A stretch of 64,000 bases of DNA from Glutinoglossum americanum (GCA_020080175.1 JAGHQL010000038.1:1-64000), one strand, 5' to 3'; numbered from the stretch's first letter, positions 1 through 12,258 are shown. A program made the numbers and translations. Notes: generated by a model from the sequence alone, not told the origin.

Positions 1-536
1 GCCGTCCCCGCCCCCCTCCGCCCAACCCCCATCCAGCACCTCGCCGCCCGCCGCGCCGACGCGCACCCGCGCGCCATCGACTCCGTGCCCTGGCCCGCGC
101 TGCGGGACCAGCTGATCGTGTACCGCGGGTGCTACGACACGCGGGGGCTGATGCGGGACGTGGTCGTGGGGCTGGTGCGGGAGGTGCCCGGGCTGGGGGT
201 CGCGGTGTCGGTTCTGGGGGTTTGGAGGGGGGTTGTGGATATGGTTGGGTTGGCTGGAGGGGGGGAGGGCGGCGTCGAGAGGGTCGTGGGGATGTATGGG
301 CTTTGTCGGCTGCGCGAGCAGAAGCTGGGGCCGGGGTTTGGCGCGAAGTATCCGTTTCTTGACGTGAAGAGTAGTGAGTGTATTTCTTCATTTCCCTCGC
401 ATTAGCTATTGGGGGGGGAGGGTTGGAAGGCTAACTTTGGGAGTTAGTTACGACGGCGTATCCTGTTGTTTCGTGGGAAGATATCGGGTTATATCGGGAT
501 AGGTTGTTGGAAGAAGATCCGAGGATTAATGAGTAG
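1..536 (+). CDS. bZIP transcription factor C-terminal part (DUF3425-like), 5' partial
   Basis: The reading frame is open from base 1. Exons are 1-373 and 448-536, with a 74-nt intron (GTGAGT donor, CTAAC branch point at 431-435, TTAG acceptor). The sequence holds a Pro-Trp-Pro-x-Leu-Arg-Asp motif near base 90 and ends with YPFLDVKS, then VSWEDIGLYRDRLL and EEDPRIN before the stop. This arrangement (PWPxLRD ... YPFLD ... LYRDRLL) is typical of the DUF3425 region at the C-terminus of fungal bZIP regulators. The basic-zipper part would lie upstream of the window. The DNA is very GC-rich and codon-biased compared with the rest of the window. Being a nuclear transcription factor is inferred from the family. 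I am fairly sure it codes for protein and less sure of the family. Confidence 0.6.
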
Positions 537-1739
537 CCCGGGAGGGGTTTCTTCGGGGGTTTATGTGTGTGTGGATGTAATGTCGGTGTTCTATGGGGAT
601 GGGAGTTGAGGTTCTGTTTAGGAGTGTTGGAGTGCAAGTGTGATTTAAGATGCCACTTCTAGCATAGCCAAGGGTAATCTCCAGCTTTTTGACACCTATT
701 TTGCTCTTCGCTTTGAAAGAATGGTGGGGTGGTGGGCGTTATGTATCACTTCAGGCCTGGATAGGCAGCCTCCCCGCAGTTGCGTTGGGAGGGGCAGGTC
801 AGTTAGTAGCCTACCGGATCACCCAGGGGCCCTCCATATTATTCCGCAGTCCTAGTTTCTCTTTTAGGTGCTGTGGATGGCATAAGAGTGCTCACCGTGT
901 AACGAGAGACCCTTACAGTCACTCTTAAGCTAATGTTTTGGATTTGACTTGAAGATAAAAGGTCTGTAGTAAGAGACTGTTAGGCTCACTGGACATTACT
1001 TACTTACCTGACATACTAGTAGCATGCAAGTAGCTGCTCTTGTACATGCTCAAGGCCCAACACCGAGCATTAACTCTTTCGGTATGAGCCTCCATATAAG
1101 GTATATCTCATAAAGGTCATCTTAATTACTTAGTTATTAAGATGCTACATGAAACTTTATATACCATCGCTGCTTTGTGAATTAAATTTTACCGTTTTTT
1201 GGGTCCTCGAGAACTTGTTTGATTCTATGCTCTTGGTCTATTATGTTGTAGACTTCTCGTGGTGGCTCTAAGGCAGTAGGTAGCAGGTGTAGCTGTAGGT
1301 GACTCGGTTTCTGGGATGGCTCGCTTTCTGTTGAGCGACCCTAATGCATGTAATAAAAACGGTCTCGTCGGGCAGAATCTGCTTCTAACATGGCGACCAT
1401 TTCCCCAATTCGAACATAACCACAAACACTGAATAGTAGGTGATACCGGCTTCGCCCTGGCCTCCGACGCGCTCTCTGCTGGAAGCATTGGCGTGTCTGA
1501 GGGCTAACCCCATCCCTACCACACTGCAACCTGCATTACATGGCCTTGGCCCACACACACACACAAATTCCTAATGGTTGTCATTGTGACCGACAACTGG
1601 GTCGGTTGGTTCTGTCTGCGCCGCTGCGTACTGGCCTCGTTCGTTCAGTAGTCTCATCCGCAGTCGCGTTATTATGGCTTCTAGTGTCGGCCTCGCGCAC
1701 GAGAGCCAAACACAAAATAAAATGAGCCCGGCAATGGCA
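537..1739. other. Intergenic stretch, no supported gene
   Basis: Short open frames occur on both strands (for example around 1225-1529, minus) but none has a recognisable motif or a plausible splice extension. A short CA run lies at 1552-1564. This region would hold the 3' ends of both flanking genes. Confidence 0.5.
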
Positions 1740-3841
1740 CTAACGCCTGCTTTTGCTCCCCTTGATAAGTGAGTCTTCGCGCAAAGAGCCCAAATCACCC
1801 CCCCCGATCGACGGAGGTCCCCCCTGAATCACTAGCATTGCAAGAATGGCTCTGACTCGACTATTGCGGGGGTCATTATAAACAATAATGCTTAAACACG
1901 CCACCGTGAACGTAGCCACGATAGCAAAAAGGCCCAATGCTATCCTCGCGCCTATCCGTAGACGGGTGTATTCAATCACCCCATATGTTGCCCTACACAA
2001 TGAAGCATACCCGAGAACTAGGAGGGTCGCGGTGATAGGGGAAACGGCGCGGTAAGCAGTCTTTAGGGCAAACCATGTGGATAAGATCCAACGTTTGGCG
2101 GCTAAGTTTATTTTCCGAGCGCCATAGCTCTTACTGAGATTTGTTGGTACACGGCGTCCCAGGGACAAGATGTCGGTCATATACAGAGTAGCGTAAGCGG
2201 CCCCCGTGACGCTCACGGATACGACAGCCCAGATCCAGAGTTTCAGATTCTTACCAACAGTCTACCTCATCGATTAGTGCCATCGTAATATGGTATGCTG
2301 TGCGGCTAACTTACCCCGATATTCATGCCGAACAGAGCCGCGACGAAGGAAAGCGGAATAAATAAAAATGCAAGTCTCGTCAGCTTCGAAATTTCTGCTG
2401 CTTGTTGAATTGCTGCTCTATGCTCAACTATGGCCATAGTGGACATGAGTGCTTGGAAAGTCGACTCGATTCGGCCCCAGAGGAAGTCCACTTCGGCACT
2501 AAGATGGCCAAATTCTTCTTCCAGAGCTGAAGGGTCGGCTCCCCCATCGTCGGCGCCCTCCCGATCTTTACCCTTGTCAATTTTCATGGTGTTAAGGACG
2601 TAGTCGATCGAAGCTCTGGTGCTCGATAGGCCATGTCTCCAGGATCCGAAAAGTTGCCGCCAGCTTTGCAAATGATTGTGCAACATATTGTCGTGCGACA
2701 TGGCAAGGTCGATAGAACGGACCGCTTCGCTGAGGTGAGAGAAGACGTCCATTTGATCACTTAGCATGATTTGGGTGATGATGCCCATAATTCTGCGTCT
2801 AAGGTTATGCGGGCCTGTGTTTTGCTCCTCGAAGGCGGCGATGAACCTCTCTCTACTCGGAATGTCGTCTCGGAAGCAGGGTTCCGCCACTTGGCCCTCC
2901 TCGCCTGTTGTCTCCTTAGCCCTCCAAAGATCGTACTTCTTATCAGTTATCAAATGCTTGTGAGGGGCATCAAATATGAGGACACCTATAGCAAAGGTTA
3001 ACGATGTGTTCTCGAACTGAGGGTCGGCTGGAGTCGCAAGAACCATACCTGTGAAACACGATTTCATGGGGTCATGGTAGAAAGACACGCAAGTTCTTGC
3101 TGCATGCCGTATCGTTCCCTCTGACCTGCCGACACCGTATGGAGGGGTGGACTGGGAGTGGATCTGAGGATCCAGAGGATCGTAGGATCGGAAGATAAGA
3201 GGCGACCGTTCATACTTCTTGTGGTCTAGGAGCAACCGCTCTGGGTGGGTGAGCGTATCTACGTCGTAAGGCCACCCTGCTGCTATCTTCCTCTCGATTT
3301 CCCATTGCTCATGGTCTTGATGAACCGTCCTAGACCACTTTGCAAAAAAGCAGCGGTGGAGTTCGGGTTTCGGCCGGGCATTCGGCAGATTCTCTTGACA
3401 GTGATTACCGAAGAAGTCCGCTGGTAAGCCCAACTGTAGATCACCCAGAACCGAGATCGTCTGGCTTGAAAGACCCTCTATTAGGTAAAGGCGAGCTTGA
3501 ACTGGTTCGGGGAGCAGAGGTCGACCGGGCTCCGGGTGGGCTGGCTCCGGGGCATCCTCCCCGCTAGGCGGGTCTGAAGCCCCAGGGCTAAGTAGGTCAC
3601 GAACTTGCGAGACACTGTAGCTGTGCCAGCTAGATGTGCCGCCCTCAGAATAGCGATACTCATAAACCGTTACTACCACGGCAGAATCGTCATCCAGATA
3701 CTTCCGCCATTCGGGGACCGCTTGAGGACCCGTTGTGGCTACAACGTCCGCTCCAATCCTTTCCGTCGGCGAATGAGCCCGGCCGGCCTCGGGGTCGCGG
3801 CCGGTACGTGGAGATTGTAAACTGGGTCGATGAGTAGTCAT
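1740..3841 (-). CDS. CorA-like divalent-metal transporter family protein
   Basis: Exons 3841-2315 and 2261-1740 (complement), with a 53-nt intron (GTAAGT donor, ACTAAT branch), give 682 residues. The first 480 residues are a long soluble domain with a disordered N-terminus. A coiled-coil stretch follows, and then the membrane segment LAFLFIPLSFVAALF carrying a Gly-Met-Asn motif, the CorA signature. The intron falls just after the GMN motif. The second exon continues with the matching second membrane helix (NLKLWIWAVVSV). Two further hydrophobic helices lie around residues 588-605 and 622-643, beyond the usual two-helix CorA core. CorA proteins form pentameric Mg2+ channels; in fungi many such large relatives have no tested transport activity. 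The intact GMN is compatible with transport. Start and splice sites agree with frame throughout. Confidence 0.82.
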
Positions 3842-5090
3842 GTTGACTCAAGATCGCATCCTAAAGGAGGACCAATAGATAAAAGCTACCAGAGTGATAG
3901 AAACAATTGTGCAAACCCTACAAGGTGATGACTGTTTTGGACGACTCTTATCTAAACTGGCGCTCTACCTCGAGGTGTATGGTGCGAAATCACCAGGAAA
4001 AGGCGGATCAGCTACAAAAACTCCACCCAGCTATGCCTACCAATCAACCTTACAGCCCGCCCTACTATTTAACGGACATACCTTCCGAAGCTGCCCAAGC
4101 GCTTTCGAGATGTCTGACATAGCCACACATATCCATTGGTGGTTGACTGACCTGTTTCAGCCGAGCGTGGTTGCAAAAAGAAAGAAAATAAAAAAGAAAT
4201 AAAAAGTTTCCCGCTTAGCCCCAATAACATGTCCTCGCATCAGGCTGTGCATTAGACTGCGCATAGGATCGAGGTAGGCAGTTACAGAAAGTGGCTGTGA
4301 GCATGCCCCCGCGAGATGTTGGGGCGCGGTGGTTGAATTCCGCGACAGTACTTATATTCTAACCTTCGTGACCAATACCACCATGCTTATCTGATGCATA
4401 TATGCGATCCATAGCTAGCGCCCATTGGAGCATTTTACCATTGGGATAGCTACATGCTTTGGCTACACTAGAGTCGTGATACCGCCCTAATTCATTCTGG
4501 GCTCTTGGGCATTTGTTCGCGCATCTGCTTGCCGCGTGGGGCAACCACAAAACAATTACTTTCAGGATCATTCTCTGGCATGGGTAGGCCCACTTATCCC
4601 TCTATTATGTCGTGGGACCGGCAGTAGTATGATGGAGGTGTTGGTAGCGATGGCACAACACAGGATGGGAAGCGCATAGAATAACAAGTATCAACGTACT
4701 GTATAAGTGAATAGGTAGACCTACCTGTGAGGTGCTCGGGAATGACTTTGGAAGCAATTAGATAGTGGTTGTTCTGCGTAGTCGGTATATACGCAAAAAA
4801 AAAGTGGCACGTGAGCCTCTAATCATACAACCATATTCTGAAGATTTCCGGTTCTCTTTTTCTCCTGCATCTACCTGGGTATATAGATTAATAAAAAACA
4901 CTATTATCGTCCTAGCGCGAGGTTGCGTAAGAGAACAGGGGACAAGCCCTCGGTATAATAAGGAAGAAAAAAGGGTATAGATACTGAATAGTGAGTGCAT
5001 GCGGGTGACCGCAAGTCCTAGAGATGACTAATAACTATCGTGCATGAAGTAGAATCCAAAGGAACCTCAGCTTCGGCGTGAAACATACCT
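3842..5090. other. Intergenic stretch, no supported gene
   Basis: This is the divergent side of the CorA-like gene and the 3' side of the next minus-strand gene. Open frames are short and unrelated to known families. The part around 4750-5000 is AT-rich. It presumably contains the CorA-like gene's promoter. Confidence 0.5.
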
Positions 5091-6077
5091 CTATTCCTTG
5101 CCTTGGTTTAGTTGAGGAGGCGCATGGACGTTAAACTGCCTAACTTCCAACTCGCCCATATCCATAGAAGGCGGTGCGGGATATTCAGATGGAGGCAACG
5201 TGCTAGTCGACCTAGGATATATGGGAGGTGTTTGTGTAGCGGTCTGTTGCGGATACCCAGCAGGGAACTGCGCCACGGGAAGCGGTACATATGAAATTGG
5301 AGTTGGCTCTACTGGGTGCTCGTCGTTCCGTCGCCCCCTCCGGCACTTCCAACCTAGAAGGAGTCCGGCTATTAAGGCGATTACTATCAGAGGCACGGAA
5401 ATCCCCACGGCAATCTTAGTCCCCTTAGAAATGCCCGAAGATGCCCCGGTAGCTGTGGGTGTTATCGAGGTTGTCTTGGCTGAAGAGGTCGGGAGGTCTG
5501 TGGATCTGAACCGGATCTGTATCGGGCTGGCATACGCTTCAGATACTGGAGTTGGAAACACGCTATATACTCCATTTGTGATAGTGATGCGAAGAGATGG
5601 GGCTGTCGTAGTGATGTCATAGTATTTCGGCGTGACCGTAACTGCGCCCTGCAGGGAGCTTATACAAAGATAATAGCCAGAGCATTGGTATCCACTGCCA
5701 GAATCTATCCTCAACAGGTGGAACTAGTAATCAGAGGGAACTTTTCCATACCTTGGGCAACACTGAACCCCCGTTTCCCCGCTAGTCATAGTAGGTATAC
5801 CTAGTAGGTAGGGGCTACATGCGCTCGTGTACCCAGACGGGCAAATCCCCGGAGAGTAATAGTAGGCGGAGCCAAAAACAATGTACTCAGAATAGCCTGT
5901 TGGAAAGCAGGTTTTGCGATAGAGCGCATTAGGACCCCAGATAGCCGCATATGTTATTCTGGACGCAGTTCCGATGGGAACGAATACAGAGATGGAAAGG
6001 TCGAGGTCCTGAAGGCAGGTCGCAGGTGGAGTGAAGAGAGTAGGTAACGGAACTGGAGGCCATGGAGTGGTAGCCAT
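5091..6077 (-). CDS. Cysteine-rich single-pass surface protein
   Basis: Exons 6077-5752 and 5709-5091 (complement), with a 42-nt intron, give 314 residues. The order is: LFTPPATCLQD near the N-terminus, then SPGICPSGYTSACS, then VQCC at the intron, then SGYQCSGYYLC, and later SPIQIRFRSTDLP. A Ser/Thr-rich stalk leads to one hydrophobic helix (IAVGISVPLIVIALIAG, about residues 205-225), a basic stop-transfer cluster (KCRRGRR) and a Pro/Tyr-rich cytoplasmic tail. TPP-C, CPSGY and CCP motifs with a Ser/Thr stalk and one helix recur in uncharacterised ascomycete plasma-membrane proteins, which resemble wall-stress sensors in layout. There is no clear signal peptide at this start, so a missed upstream exon is possible. 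A decayed paralogue lies at 8084-8604 on the opposite strand with its intron at the same place and phase. Confidence 0.75.
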
Positions 6078-8083
6078 TGCGACGAATGTGATGCCGGGAC
6101 CCTAGGGAGACCCGAAGTACTGTAGTCGACGGGAACTTAAGTGCGGGGCGACATTTTAAATGCCTATTGTAACCGGAATTTGGGTGTGCGGGATTTTGTG
6201 CGGCCGGGTTTTAGCGCCATACACAGAAGCATTTCGCCTGCTACATCGCCAATGGGGAGCCTTGGCCGTCATTCTGGAGCATCTTGGCTGCAGCTCTTCG
6301 AGCAGATTTTAGCCACAACATCCTAGCCTGAATCCTTGGCCGTGGTTCTAGATCACCTTAACGGCAGCGACATTCCTTCTTCTATTCTGTGGCACCCAAT
6401 GCGGACGGTCGCAACCCCGAACTATCTGGCGTGTGACGTGGAGAGTTTAGGTCGATTCTGTGTCGGAAGATTCGAGCCGGTCGTGTGGCTTGGTAGGAAC
6501 AGGTACCCCAGTCGGCCTCAGACAGTCGAAGCTGAGATCCCATGGCGTTCATCTAATGGGTGTGCTCGGCATTCAAACAACAATTTCTTGTAAAACCAAT
6601 GCTACAAGCGTTTGCATGCCAGTACGGCCGCCGGTAGAAACGGTGTGACTTGTTACCCAGTCTAACGAGGCTGCCGTAATCATTCACCCCCATCCCTCAG
6701 CTGTACCGCCGTCCATCTCCACCACTATTCCCATTGAACGACGATATCTACTTCCTATTGCCATTACGTGGGGCGGCTTGTGGACGTTATCCAGCTCATT
6801 GGGGCAATTGGCAAGGCGGTTTAGGAGAGCGATGGGGTCTCGTCTGAGTACTAGTTCGTTTTTTGAGAGCTGAAGCAACACAAGCGTACCCCGGAACAGC
6901 TACAAGCTATAGGATCGTTGTCTTATGGCCCTGCTTAAGTAGGAGATATCAAGCGCAGTGAACTCAATGGGCACCCTCGGATCTCTTGGACAAGGTTTCA
7001 AAATTCGAACCTCCCTTGGCTCAGCTGATGCCGGGAGTTACTGGTATAAAACTATTAGGGGGGCTGAATAGGCTACCTTTTACCCCAGCGACGCTGGGGG
7101 TTGCGGCTAGCGATTAGGATGCAAGTTGCTTAGTTGAACCTACTTCTAAGCTCACACCATATATGCAACCATACTGACCGTATCCAGGATATGTTCTACG
7201 AATCAACATCTGGTCTGCGATTGCAGAATGAGGGCATCTGCTTTGGGTATCCTGGCTCACGTCGAATTGGCGGCTTGATCAATTTGTCAACCTAGTCGCC
7301 ACCATGACGCGTTGGTCAATTAACAATGCTGACGGATATCTATGCCAACGTAGACTACCTGCCGACCACTATCGCATATACCCTACCACAACAAATGGCT
7401 TCCGCTAGCTATTACAGAGGTTCATCCCCTTCACTCTGAGCAGACAATCCGTTAAAGGAGGTATGCTAGCAGAGTGCCTATTTTGGTCTGGCTACAGATA
7501 CCGCTGCCGCACGCAACACGCTACCATTATATGTGGCCCGGGTAGCATACATAGGATCCCGTGAGCCCTTCTAGTCTTATTGTGAGGTTTCCGCCACCCC
7601 GGATTCTTTAGCGTTGCGAGGCTAGCTGGACTCCTAAATGCTTTAGGACCACTGATTTTGGGGGCCTCAGATAATAGTAGCCAAGCGACAGAACACCCTG
7701 AAGGGAGCGAATACTAACTAATACATTACGCATGTAAGCCCTTATGTCACATGCGAAATTTGATGAAGGATTTTGCTCTGCCGTGAAAATATGCCCGAAC
7801 AACGAGGGATTGTGAAAGGGTCCGATGCTTGTTCCGAAGGACTTTTGTGAGTTCATTGCCCCTTCTTTACGTGTATTTAGCTAAGCTATTTACACCGCCT
7901 GTAGCTGGAATCAATTATCGAGTATTTTCCCTGCTTCTCGGCCGCCTTTGGTGGTGGGATAGGCCTCAATCGGGTCATGATTACTAAGTAAAGGTGACTA
8001 CGGCGCGGTTGGCGCAGGGCCTCATCATCCCCGCTTGCCTGATTCGCGAGAAAATCCCTTCCCGCACACTATTGGGAGACTCC
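6078..8083. other. Long gene-free stretch
   Basis: About 2 kb between the intact surface-protein gene and its decayed paralogue. I find no open frame with family motifs, no tandem repeat and no transposon end. It may be eroded duplicated DNA linking the two paralogues, but I cannot show similarity by eye. Confidence 0.4.
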
Positions 8084-8604
8084 ATGTCTACCTCCCTGAC
8101 TCTGACCACGATCATTACCCCGCCGCCATCATGTCTCACGGACATATTTTGGACGATCTTTCACCTCGCGCTGCCGAACCCATCCGACCCCCTACCGACA
8201 GGCTAGAGGGTTTCAGCCCACTTCTCCCCAGGGATTTGTCCAAACGGATACAGCATCACTTGTACATCAAGCAGGACTATTGGCTCATCCTTCGAGACTG
8301 CTGCGACTTGTTGTCCGACGTAAGAGTTTGCCCAAATCCGGAACAGGGGTTAGTGGGGCGCCTACTGACTTTCCTACACTATAGAGGTTATTTGTGTAAA
8401 TCTCTACCACAGGCGCAGTTCCCCTGGCAACCTACAGAGTACTGCATTTTGCGATTCGCGGCGAGTACTACCATGAACGTTAACATGGTTGTTGGAGGGA
8501 TCACCACTGCGAACACCCCTACAGACGGTCCCGGAAGGGGGTGTGGGTGCAAACGGGGTTGAAGTTAGATGGTAGAGTACGGATACAGTGATTCTTAAGC
8601 TTTG
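8084..8604 (+). pseudogene. Decayed paralogue of the cysteine-rich surface protein
   Basis: From the ATG at 8084 the frame reads SLTLTTIITPPPSCLTD, a stop at 8204-8206, then HFSPGICPNGYSITC and ETAATCCPT. A GTAAGA...CTATAG intron (8320-8384) follows, then GYLCKSLPQAQFPWQPTEYC, and later ANGVEVRW, a stop, STD. These match, in order, the TPP-C, SPGICPSGY, CCP, GYxC and IQIRFRSTD blocks of the protein at 5091-6077. The intron sits at the same place (after CCP) and in the same phase (2) in both genes. The first stop replaces the Trp/Gln-like position before xSPGICP, and the second falls where the intact copy has Arg in FRSTD. A one-base frame change lies near 8540. The membrane helix and tail are not recognisable. 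A 175-residue frame at 8035-8562 overlaps it and appears fortuitous. Confidence 0.7.
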
Positions 8605-9032
8605 ACCCCAGGTTGGGGATCATCAACTACTTCCTTAACAAGGTCTAGAACTAGAAAGGAGAATTAGGGCTATCTCACGAATTTGTGTGCCGTGCATGCA
8701 ATTGTTGTCCTTTTTCCATCAAAATTCATTTTAAGCAATCTATATACTACGGAATTTCCATGCACAATTCTAGGACCATCGCTCTAGAATTGATTTTGGG
8801 GGTTGTAGTTGTGGTGGGGCCCGGAGGTGTCTCGCCTGGCGGCAACTTCACCGTCAAATACGGTATCGAAACCGTCAGGCTGACTTTAAATTCTTGACCT
8901 AAATACTAGATCCCCATCATTCTAGGCGCGGACTAGCGGCTATGGAAGAGGAAGTGGGGGTTAGGGATAGCGTATGGTTTTAGGCTTTAGCATATGAGGG
9001 CAGAGACCTAAGGCATCATAGTTGCCCTCTCC
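8605..9032. other. Intergenic stretch
   Basis: Probably the eroded 3' part of the pseudogene above plus the 3' flank of the next minus-strand gene. No supported feature. Confidence 0.4.
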
Positions 9033-10319
9033 CTAAAACGAATACCTCCGCCTCCCAATTTCACCCTCCATCTCCGCTGTTCCTCGGTCGCAATACCGAT
9101 TGTCCGGTTCACCGCACACCCACCCATGGGAGCGCCCATCGTCCGTTCCACTCCCGTTTCTTTCCTGCTCTTCCAGGTGAGGGAACTGCGTTCGCCCCCT
9201 CACTACCCACTCATGGTGCGGCCCTACTATCTGTCCCCCTCTCAACTGTTCAATCTCCCTCTCCATAACCTCCGGCGCTTTTCCCTGGGGAATGTCGCAT
9301 GCCACACCGACATTCTTCCTCCTCCTCCCCGCTCCATCCCCTCCCTTCTCCATGTCCACTTTCTCCTCACCTTGTCCCCGCCGGAGGAGGAATTCCCAGA
9401 TCGCCATGCAGAAGCTAGATCCTCCGATGAAGAGGGCAAGGAGTTGTCCGGAGGAATGTAAGATACCAGTGGTCGAGATATTATTTGCTGTGATCATGCG
9501 TTCTACGGACGTGATCCCAATGATGGGACCAAAGAGATAGATGCACGTATAATGTAACCCAGCCCGCGCGACCGCCCCCACACTCCTCCCTTTAATACCA
9601 GGAGCCTTCGGTTTTAGATAAGAAGCCATCGCCTCCTTAAGCTCAAACTCAGACCCCGGCCCACTGAGCGGCACCAGCCACTCCGCTACCGTCAATACTG
9701 GGCCTGAGGATATCCCCTCTTTCAAGGAGCATAGATGGATCAGGGTTATGAGGGCGAAGACTAGGCCGATTATTATCGCGAAGGCGGTGGCGAATTTCTC
9801 CCACCCGATGTTCCGGAGCGGGAACAAAAATATTAGAGCTGCTCTTTCCGGACCGCAGCTTGTGGTAGGGGCGATGGAGAAGAGGCCACGATGCCAGAAC
9901 CAGGCGCCAAAGAGGGTGTAGACCGTAAACAGCACATTCTGGAATACCAATGGAACATCCGGGTGTAACACCAGTGCCCTCCCGATATGTCCCCCGTCTC
10001 CATACTCATCCATCCGCGCCTCATCAACCCTCCCCGGCAAATGCTTTACCTCCAAATTATAGCTCTCCGCATAAAACAACACGACCGTAAGATAATACGT
10101 CATCAAGTAATCAACACTCAGCGCAGTACCGCGAAGTGTATTTACCATAGTGGTTAGAGCGATAGCGGAGGAGAGGACGTTATTCGTCGTACGAACGCGA
10201 TTGATAGTCGAGTGGGAGGACAGGTGGCGGAGGAGGATACCAGAAGCGCACTGGAGGTAAAGGCCCAGGCGTATGCCGAGGCCATAGAGGTCCGAGTCTC
10301 CTGCTATCGTGCAGGGCAT
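9033..10319 (-). CDS. Polytopic fungal membrane protein (hypothetical)
   Basis: A single exon of 428 residues from the ATG at 10319. The frame is open upstream to a GTG at 10343, but no ATG lies there. It begins MPCTIAGDSDLYGLGIRLG, which resembles the start of a widespread family of uncharacterised Pezizomycotina membrane proteins (Asp-Leu-Tyr-Gly-Leu-Gly-Ile-Arg). Six or seven hydrophobic helices are visible, at about residues 15-32, 45-68, 72-88, 130-150, 185-210, 255-275 and 295-315. A basic, charged cytoplasmic tail of some 100 residues follows. No catalytic motif is apparent and the function is unknown. Membrane location is clear from composition. An intronless structure fits the family. 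Confidence 0.8.
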   Translation of the reverse strand: MPCTIAGDSDLYGLGIRLGLYLQCASGILLRHLSSHSTINRVRTTNNVLSSAIALTTMVNTLRGTALSVDYLMTYYLTVVLFYAESYNLEVKHLPGRVDEARMDEYGDGGHIGRALVLHPDVPLVFQNVLFTVYTLFGAWFWHRGLFSIAPTTSCGPERAALIFLFPLRNIGWEKFATAFAIIIGLVFALITLIHLCSLKEGISSGPVLTVAEWLVPLSGPGSEFELKEAMASYLKPKAPGIKGRSVGAVARAGLHYTCIYLFGPIIGITSVERMITANNISTTGILHSSGQLLALFIGGSSFCMAIWEFLLRRGQGEEKVDMEKGGDGAGRRRKNVGVACDIPQGKAPEVMEREIEQLRGGQIVGPHHEWVVRGRTQFPHLEEQERNGSGTDDGRSHGWVCGEPDNRYCDRGTAEMEGEIGRRRYSF

Positions 10320-11727
10320 TTTGTGGAACCAGGTTAAGGACACCTGGAGGCTTTGAGACTAAGAATCGGAAGGCAAATATCCAAAAGCCGTTTTAGTAAC
10401 AGCGTCGACAAAACCGCATCTAGAGTAAGACACCCTGTCCCGTATGCGGTAAAGAGTAAAGCCACCCGTCCATCGCACACAAAAAACACACGATCAAAGA
10501 GAAACGAATTTAACCGGTGGCCAAAATGCTCAGCCCAAATATCGAGAAATCGCGTAGTTGATATTCCAACCCGTTTCCCCTCAACGGCGATGGCTGAGAG
10601 TAAGGCTGAATCGTGTGTGGTGTAGGATAGTTCTCGTCTTGTGTTTTACTCAGCCTCGCTATGTGCCGCATGGAAGCGTCCTCAGCCCTGCGAGGATCTG
10701 CGGATGTTTTACCCAAACCGGTAGCCAGCCTTGTCTATCGGGTATGTCTAGCCCAATCTACGGCCATGAAATATGTAGTCTTAACCCAGCGGCTCGTATT
10801 ACTCACGGTTGCAGGCTGTATCCCCAAGTAGGCTGGCCAGGCAATGACGATAAGAAACTCGACCACGCGCATCATACATCATTGCTCGCTCAATAGCACC
10901 CACTTAATTCTGGTTTTGGTGGGTTAGGGTAGCCGGCTGCGGATTCGCATAACCGTTTTTCCCCGCTCTGCGATGTGATATGGCGATATGATGGCTCTCT
11001 AAGTAGATGGTAGTGGACCCTTATTGAATAACGGCATCGGCAAGCTCAAGACGTCTGTTTAGTGTCGAGCATATTATTCGGCAACATGCACGCCACTAGG
11101 TAACTCCAACCCCTATTGCATTGCTGCTAAAAGTTTCCCGCCGATGAAAAGTCTTCTCCCGTTGCAGACCGGTTTCAGTGCTGCGTTTGAGCAGTTCAGC
11201 TGCAACGTCTGCCTACTTCCATCGAGAGTTCTTCTGCTTCTATATATCTTATGATTGTGCCCCTCCTCGTACATGCAAACGCTGAATTCGAATCCTCTAC
11301 ACGCAACATACGCTCCCTTCGCTATGTATAAACAATCGTCCTCGACGGTGGTCGCCGTCAGTATCACCATACCCTGCCTGCCCAAATGGGCCTGAAGTTT
11401 AGGGGATCCCTTCCCCGATTTCTAAACCAGCACACCCGAAGGTCCTAGTGTATCAAGCCTAAAAATCTCATATTACACCAACGGAAACACCTAAGTGGCA
11501 GACTGTTCAAGGCGAACAGCCCGACAACCAGAATAAGGCGAAGTCCCACTCGCTCCCGATATAAGAAATTATCCAGGCGGCCCGAGCTTACAGAAATTAC
11601 CTAACCCTAGTATTGCACTGAGTTAAGGTAGAAGCTAGTGGCTCAGCTCCGGGTTACTAACCTTAGTTCTCTCGGTGCAAAGCCGTTTGAGGTCCTCTAG
11701 TATACAGATGGGTTCACCTATTGTTAG
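10320..11727. other. Intergenic stretch, no supported gene
   Basis: It contains the promoter side of the membrane-protein gene. A 90-codon minus frame at 11113-11385 contains several cysteines but lacks a signal peptide and family resemblance, so it is not called. Confidence 0.45.
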
Positions 11728-12258
11728 CTAGTCAGTCCCTCTGGTAAATGTAACGCTTTTTGGTAACTCGGGTGGCTCCATGACTTGCTGGCGCCACGTA
11801 AAACGGGCCATGACATAATACGAGCAAACCATAACCGCTCCCAGCACCATGTTAAAAATTGGACCTAGCATCTCTACCTCTTCATGCGATAGCGTCTCGA
11901 AATGAGTAAAGGCCTGCATTGTCAAGGCACATCACTCGTTCGTGAGTCCCGCTGCAAAGCCCCTTGTTGGTTCTCGAAACCAATAGGAGCCGTACTCCTC
12001 TGTGAACCGGGAAGCGTGAAAGCAACTATGCTCGCGGCTTCCAGCATCCCCAATGCCTCCTAGTGCGCATTCTACCAGTCGTCTCGCCTCCGCCACGTCC
12101 TTCCCACCTGGGAACGCTATTACTATGTTACCCAGACCTTGAATCACGCGCTCAAAGGCACGGCGCAGCGTAACACGCCCGCGCCTACCAAAGCTGTTTA
12201 GCTCTAGTGCCATGATGTTATTACAGGCAGGGGGTCTGGTGCCTAAGCCAACAGCCAC
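11728..12258 (-). pseudogene. C-terminal relic of a fungal protein gene
   Basis: Two minus-strand open stretches (12258-11932 and 11925-11728) lie in the same frame, separated by one TGA at 11934-11932. Read together they look like real protein: FRREP-type and aromatic-rich segments (TEEYGSYWFREP, FTHFETLSHEEVEMLG, SYYVMARFTWRQQ) with amphipathic helices. Random frames rarely look like this. A TGA between Glu and Cys could have come from CGA by one C-to-T change. I think it belongs to a large uncharacterised Pezizomycotina family, but this is from memory only. An open frame at 12864-12517 (starting MPIHLDAAAVAVALMA) could be what is left of its N-terminus; the middle would be missing. Confidence 0.4.

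Noticed and set aside
1225-1529. Two overlapping minus-strand frames
   Set aside because: Low-complexity, different frames and no motif.
8035-8562. 175-codon frame overlapping the surface-protein relic
   Set aside because: The homologous blocks lie in another frame; this one shows no motif.
11113-11385. 90-codon minus frame with several cysteines
   Set aside because: No signal peptide, no start context, no splice partner and no recognisable family.
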